Assembly (NCBI GenBank): GCA_004123355.1
Contig: SCHM01000004.1
Location: 4,863,017-4,927,016 of the forward strand
DNA: 64,000 bases
Source of the DNA: Amphirosellinia nigrospora
Lineage: Eukaryota; Ascomycota; Sordariomycetes; Xylariales; Xylariaceae
Direction: 5' to 3'
The notes under the pieces were generated by a model, which saw nothing but the letters and a program-made list of their open reading frames with translations, did no database searches and was not told the DNA's origin. Positions 59,081 through 64,000 of this stretch are shown here, one piece after another (positions within the stretch are counted from its first letter, which is position 1; every line of letters starts with the position of its first letter). The position numbers and the translations under genes are program-made.

Positions 59081-59942
59081 TTTGGTGAAGAAAAGTTTTC
59101 AAAAGAGGAAAAGAAATTCCGTGAAGACTCAATGAAGAGCAGATTTCGAGATGCTAAAGGCCGATGAATATGTTGTGATGCTTGTTGGTCTGTTCCACAG
59201 ATGATTTTATGAAGAGAAAGTCATCAGGTTTTATATCCTCCTGGGCAACCTTGAGCATTGACAGGAGCTGCGGTTTGGCTTATGAGGTACTCGAGAGGGT
59301 ACTAAATTGCGAGGCCATGTTCATGCGATAGACGGTTTTCTCCCTCGGCATCAGGCAACCCCGTCGTGTTAACAAGGACGATCGAGCTTGCTAAGCCAGC
59401 ATGTAAAGTCCTTTGGGGGGGGGGCCGAAATCCATTAGGATTTGCAGATCTTCTGCGAGGCGTTAATCAGTTGACAGGTCGTGATAGCACATCAGGCCAT
59501 CACTTCCAGGTTTGGATACATTCTATTGTGTTATTTTCTAGTTTTTCGGCCGGCTGACAATTCGAATAGATTAAAATAAGGTTCCGTCAACATAGCCTGG
59601 AGGAATTAGGAATGTCGTGTGAGATTGACGATTGGATGTGAGCTGTGCGGCTGAAACGCAGCCCTGATCAAGTCATGCTATTGTTGATCCTCCTTATTGT
59701 CTTAATTCTGAGCACGTCATAATAACACCGCAATCTGTTCGTCATGATATAGTTGGAAATACTTACCTTCAGTATCAACGAGCTCGCAAATGGGGAATAT
59801 AAAAGATGCTCTTTCTCCTTCACAGGAACTATCTCTTTTCTTAGACACCCATCCTCACCACCAACAGCAAGCCCCTCTCTACAACATCTCAAATCCCACT
59901 CAGCAAATCTCCAACTCTTCACTCCTCTTACATCTGTTCAAA
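59081..59942. other. Divergent spacer between two secreted-protein genes
   Basis: About 0.86 kb. It contains a short G10 run (59415-59424) and small ORFs without features. It should hold promoters for both the ribonuclease (minus) and the next secreted protein (plus); the plus leader (59880-59940) is C/T-rich. Confidence 0.5.
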
Positions 59943-60412
59943 ATGGTTCATTTCGCCTCCTTCGCCCTTACCGCCTTTGCCTGCGCTGGCACCGTCGTCG
60001 CCAAGAGTTGCAAGAGCGGTGGCATCTACTGCGGCTTCGCTCTCCTCGACAGAGGTAAGTTACTTCAACGCTATCGACACTCCAAAGGCAAATCATGCTT
60101 ATCATTCCTCTAGGTGACTACGTCAACAAGATCATCACCAACCTGCAGGCCAGCAACGAGCCCACCGATGACCTGCACATCAACCAGAGTCTGTGGACCT
60201 GCCTCGAGCACGGAGACATCAGCTTAAAGTCGTACTGCACCCTAGGTTGCAACGGTGGTGACAGCAATGATGACTACTGCAACGGGTCTCCTGAGCAGGT
60301 TGCACAGGATGCCCAGGATGCCGCCGAGCTGGCTGCCGAGAATTTCCGCCCGTCGCGGGGCTGCTTTCACTGCCTAAGCAACCATTCAAGCTATTTAGAT
60401 TTCTATATCTAG
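59943..60412 (+). CDS. Small secreted cysteine-rich protein
   Basis: Exons 59943-60054 and 60114-60412 (59-nt GT-AG intron) encode 136 residues with no frame break needed. The signal peptide is MVHFASFALTAFACAGTVVA. The mature chain starts KSCKSGGIYCGFALLDRGDY and has VNKIITNLQ and SLWTCLEHGDIS. The Cys pattern continues SYCTLGC, DYCN and CFHC, about nine in all. Small proteins with the same SCKSGxxYCG start are common in filamentous fungi and are usually listed as hypothetical secreted proteins. The last 25 residues (after ENFRPSRG) look less conserved and might follow a missed frame change. No function can be assigned; an effector or antimicrobial role would be speculation. Confidence 0.78.
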
Positions 60413-61744
60413 CTCCTTATCGTACTGATGAGTACGGGGTCTGGGGTGGAAAGTATAGGGGGATGGGTGGTTAGTTCTAGCTAGTAGCGACTCTGTCGTT
60501 GATTATAGCTCTCTATATAAATTGATTTCTTCAAAACTATTTGATCGTATAAGACCCAAATCAAGTGCGTTATGTGTTCTCAAAAACATGTTGTAGGTAT
60601 AGTGAAGTAGGGCGAGTGGCATACCTGGGCAAATTAGGTCCCAGGGTAAGCAAGTGGGTAAAATGACTAAGGGATGGGAGCTGTAAAAACATAAGATATC
60701 CCTCGAAGGGCTCACTTTGTACTCAACACTTAGCACGCAGTTTTAATTTTTTTAGTATTTTATCAATATATTGCGTTCCTTTCGATCAAACGATTCCCTT
60801 GATTCTATGTGACAGATACTAGGATTGGATGAGTAATTTGTAGATTACCTCCATTCCAGTGGTCCCAGTCACCCTGGGCCAATTCAATAGTTATCGATGA
60901 AAAGGGCAAATACCTAGTCTTGATGCCGAGAGGCGTCCCTGCATATCGCAATGACTTGGATAAATGAATTGAGAATTGCTACTAAATTATCAATTGATTT
61001 GAGAATATTGTGTTATACTGCGAGTAATAGTTAACTGACGTCTTCACTGATTTCAATTTTCGAGCGCATACAAATTAGGGCAGATAAGCGATTGCGGTTG
61101 CCTTACGCGTTGGGGTCTGAAACATAAATGATGACGGCGCAATTGGGGGCGCTATGCGTGTGATGCTGTGCGGCTATTCAGAATATTAGAGGATGTTATC
61201 TTCGTTGATTACCTAGGCAGCCATGTGTCGATCGACGGATTTGTAGCTGTAGAATAGGAGGAGGCTATGTAGGTAATGTTGTGTAACCTAGGTAGTTTAA
61301 TATTCCTGAGTGCCCTTGAACACAGCCTCCATTGCCGTTCCGTCTCCTACGCCGCGCAATGACGTATTATTCATCACTCGTATGACGTGCGCATGCGCAA
61401 GTAAGCAAGCAACCTATATACTCCATACGTGCCTTTCAATTGTAAACAAAGCAGCCCAGCTCCTTTTCTAAAGAGCTGGTGAGATTCACAGCCGACGGAA
61501 GCATATGCCTATAGTACGATCGCAATTTGAATGGAACCTAGGTTTAACCTTACATTGCTGAGCACATAGTTATCGACCACCCACAACTACTTTCATTTCA
61601 TCACAAATAGAGAGTTTGCTACGTCATAGGAGCTACAGAGCCGACAGCGGTAAACCCAATGCAACACCAACACTAGAAGAAATAGAAGTAGCTTACCAGA
61701 TTGAACAGAACAATACACTTGACGTGTCACCAAAAACCGATGCC
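60413..61744. other. Intergenic, AT-rich
   Basis: No supported gene in about 1.3 kb. The minus ORF 60503-60736 is unconvincing. The next gene may have an upstream in-frame open stretch (from about 61616), but it starts without an ATG. Confidence 0.5.
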
Positions 61745-62825
61745 ATGGCGACATTAAGCCCCTGGATTTCTGCTAATATAGCAGTTCTAAATGCCTACAT
61801 TTCTGGTGATGCGGATGCATCTACGACCACCGCAAAACTTGCTGAACCCATCGAGGAAGCATATTCCACAGCGGACCATGGAGTGGCACTGTATAACGAA
61901 GAGATGGTGGCTCGAAACCAGCGCGCCCACTGGAGTCCAGAGGAAGCGCTTGATAAGGTGAGGTCCACGATTCCCTCGTCTTTCACCCAATACAAATGCC
62001 GAAACAGTTGTTTCTTATGGACTATAATCGGGCACTGCTGATGTTAATTTGTCGTAGTGGGGACCCGAACAAGATGTGCCCAAGCCTGGTCCCGAGATAG
62101 CCAGCCTTCCGAGCACAGAAGGTCAACTCTGGGGGCTTTGGTACGCCGTCCTCCACGCCGCAAAGCGTATTCCGTGGACGGATGATGCTCAGCAGAACAA
62201 GCTCCTCGATCTCGTTAAGACGTTGAAGGCAAGACCAGACCCCCCCTCCATCTCCCGTGACCGCACCACTGAGGAGGAACTGGATCTGGGAATCGGGGAC
62301 GTTGTGGAGCAATCTAAGTATGCTGGGGCCAAGCGTTCGCGAATCGTGGAATGACGCTTGCGGCTACGGCTCCGGCTGGACGGACCCAGAGCAGCAGGCC
62401 TGGACGAACGTCAACGCCTTCGTCGCCCGGCTGACGGCGAGCGAGACAGCCGACTTTGACAGCTACGCTGTGTGGGCTTTGAGCGGCGCTCTAGAGGAGG
62501 AGATCCAACATAGTTCCCTTCATCACGACGCGTCCGGCCCAACGCAGCTCGGCCTCTTATTGACGGTGGCCTCTGTCTGGATTCAGATTGCTGGGAGGCA
62601 TGTGTATAAACGCCACTTGGGCGAGGAGGAATCTGGCCAGGGCGATTTCGAGGTCGACTTGGCCGCACGGGGACCCTGCCTTGGACTCGATCGTCGTTCT
62701 CTGACGCCAGATGGAATTTCTGGCGCCGGAGGTTTGCTCAAGAGGCGCAAAACCAAGACTTGTCTGAAAAAGTGAGAGAATTCGCCGCCAAGTCTGCAGA
62801 AATTATAGATAGCTTCACTAGATGA
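61745..62825 (+). CDS. DUF3632 family protein
   Basis: A fungus-specific DUF3632 protein of about 326 residues, soluble, function unknown. Exon 1 is 61745-61957 (MATLSPWISAN, then AYISGDADASTTTAKLAEPI), followed by a 100-nt intron, and exon 2 is 62058-62825. Recognisable blocks are TEGQLWGLWYAVLHAAKRIP, LGPSVRESWNDACG, and the family-typical C-terminus WNFWRRRFAQEAQNQDLSEK followed by a short helix. The start at 61745 is the first ATG in the coding frame; the open frame continues upstream to about 61616 without one. Frame breaks lie near 62285 and 62635, and both sides of each match the family. Exon 2 is GC-rich compared with the flanking spacers. Confidence 0.78.
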
Positions 62826-63218
62826 ATGAAGTCATCGCTGTTAAAAGTAGGATTCTATGGGGCCCGTCTTTACCACGCGTGCACCAGTAAGCGTGCCGTG
62901 AGCGCCGACGTGGGGCTAGATCGTGGCCACGGCAACACCGCCGGGTTTCAAAGTAGGGTATTTCTGTCGAGCAACTTCGTCGTAATCGTCAATATAATAA
63001 AAATAAAGCTTGTAATTAACTTAGTACACAAAATATAAATATTAACTAAAAGCTTTTTAAGTTAAAAGTAAAAAAGCTTAAGTTTTTTATTTACTCGTTA
63101 ATTTTAATAGCTAGAAATTACTCATATACGTTCTAGTATTCTATCTGTAGCTCTTATACATGCATAAATATCTACAAAGAGCATTCTAAGGTAAACGGGA
63201 CCTTAAGTGCCTAGCACA
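62826..63218. other. AT-rich spacer
   Basis: Between convergent genes. The ORF at 62826-63038 directly follows the DUF3632 stop and is not supported. Positions 63000-63120 are very AT-rich, with repeated aagctt-type stretches (aaagctttttaag, aaaaagcttaag) that form weak inverted repeats. Confidence 0.5.
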
Positions 63219-64000
63219 TTACAGCTTTGCCTTCTCCATGTCGCTAGTTATAGGTTGCCGCCGGATAATGCCATCCTGATACATGGACGCAACGTGGATA
63301 CCCCGCGGGCTCCAGATCTTACTATGAATAATGCCCCTCCCAGCCTGCAAGCGCGGGAAGCACGCCTCCTGAACCCACCACTGGTCGTCGCCCTCGGTGT
63401 ACGTCATGACGGCCTCTTCGGCGTTGACGTGGACGACGAAAGAGTAGCTGAGGCTCGCGGCACGCGCCAAGTTGTGCCCGAAGCCGGCGTGGTCGCCGAT
63501 CATGAGCAGCCCATTGCGATCGGCGCCGTAGGCGTGAGCGCAGATATGCGCGTCTGGACCGCCAATCGCAAGTCTTCCATCTCCATCTTTACTGTCTCCT
63601 TCCACATTGTCTGGTGTTTTGGATGGAAGAGGCGCCAGAAGCCGATATAAGATGAGTTCGCGCCGCTCGTGGAACGGGCGGCCAGCGTTATACGCGCTCA
63701 TGTCCACCTTGCGCATGTCGAGACACGGAAACAACCCAATAGCCTGGCGTGCGCCCGGTATCGCTTCGAGGGCTGCCTTGACGTCCGAGATGGGAGCCGG
63801 ATCCCATTCCATCGGCCGCCGGGAGTTCAGAATGTCGGCAAATCTTTCCTGCGCCGACTCCTCCTGCGTGTCGGACTGCGAAATGCCGCTTGGTCTGAAG
63901 GAAATTATAGCGCTGAAGCAGACCGGGCCTGGTAGTAGGTCTGCGTCAGCGATAGGGTAGTGGTCTCCTTCCGGGTTTGTGCTCGGCGACGCGGGCTGGT
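63219..64000 (-). CDS. Acyl-CoA thioesterase (TesB/ACOT8-like), partial
   Basis: The 3' part of a double-hotdog acyl-CoA thioesterase, which hydrolyses acyl-CoA to free acid and CoA. The reading frame is open from the stop at 63219 to the end of the window, so the 5' end lies beyond 64000. Motifs in the C-terminal hotdog are MIGDHAGFGHNLARAASLSY, EACFPRLQAGRGIIHSKIW and GIHVASMYQDGIIRRQP, close to the TesB family pattern in which a late Q-D-G turn follows the last strand. No intron or frame break is seen in this part. The final residues (DMEKAKL) resemble but do not clearly match a peroxisomal C-terminal tripeptide (S-K-L type; here A-K-L, a known functional variant), so peroxisomal location is plausible. 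Confidence 0.85.
   Translation of the reverse strand, partial: QPASPSTNPEGDHYPIADADLLPGPVCFSAIISFRPSGISQSDTQEESAQERFADILNSRRPMEWDPAPISDVKAALEAIPGARQAIGLFPCLDMRKVDMSAYNAGRPFHERRELILYRLLAPLPSKTPDNVEGDSKDGDGRLAIGGPDAHICAHAYGADRNGLLMIGDHAGFGHNLARAASLSYSFVVHVNAEEAVMTYTEGDDQWWVQEACFPRLQAGRGIIHSKIWSPRGIHVASMYQDGIIRRQPITSDMEKAKL

Noticed and set aside
543-62825. Programmed frameshifting as the cause of the many frame breaks
   Set aside because: Breaks occur at different positions in unrelated genes, in both directions, with no shared slippery site or downstream structure.
543-62825. Repeat-induced point mutation as the cause of broken genes
   Set aside because: The damage is indels rather than dense C-to-T changes with stop codons; coding composition is normal.
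1-64000. CRISPR arrays, rRNA genes, complete tRNA genes
   Set aside because: None seen; repeats present are simple, tandem or inverted and unlike CRISPR, and only a partial T-arm-like hairpin was found.

Overview
This window is nuclear DNA from a filamentous ascomycete (Pezizomycotina, probably a Sordariomycete). The signs are short 50-150 bp introns with GT-AG borders, intron-interrupted genes with long fungal spacers, and fungus-specific families: Mtr3, Asi1/Asi3-type RING ligase, a Prs5-type PRPP synthetase, 2EXR, DUF3632, and an isocyanide synthase of the DIT1/PvcA family. The class is an inference from protein flavour, not a measured placement.

Layout. About 0.5-27.6 kb is a core-type block of conserved housekeeping genes: an SDR dehydrogenase, exosome subunit MTR3, a multi-pass membrane RING ligase, an OTU-type cysteine protease, PRPP synthetase (minus), an asteroid/XPG-type nuclease-fold protein, a Cid-type nucleotidyltransferase (minus), TFIIF-alpha (TFG1), and the spliceosomal RES-complex protein BUD13/CWC26 (minus). 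After 28 kb the character changes to an accessory region. Spacing is wide and AT-rich. It holds small secreted proteins (28.7, 31.0, 59.9 kb), a secreted T1-type ribonuclease (58.6 kb), a 2EXR protein, a PD-(D/E)XK/Uma2-like protein, a DUF3632 protein and, at the window edge, a partial acyl-CoA thioesterase.

The most interesting part is 38.1-57.1 kb, which reads as an isocyanide-type specialised-metabolite gene cluster. It has a stand-alone isocyanide synthase (minus), an MFS transporter, a second isocyanide synthase fused to a dioxygenase domain (minus), a cytochrome P450 of the kind seen beside such synthases, an Atg22-like transporter and a DHA14-type MFS transporter. The synthases would make the isocyanide from an amino acid, the P450 would tailor it, and the transporters would export or compartmentalise it. 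The fused dioxygenase domain seems to lack the segment with the iron-binding H-x-D motif.

One caution applies to the whole window. Nearly every long conserved gene, essential ones included, is broken by one or more 1-base indels, and at least one (OTU gene) by an in-frame TAG, while reading on in another frame restores the family sequence. That pattern fits consensus sequence errors better than mass gene death. CDS spans below therefore run from family start to family stop, with the breaks noted. Intergenic features include a perfect 84-bp inverted repeat hairpin (23208-23400), a MITE-like element with degenerate inverted ends (43679-43960), and a C20 tract next to the PRPP synthetase start codon.
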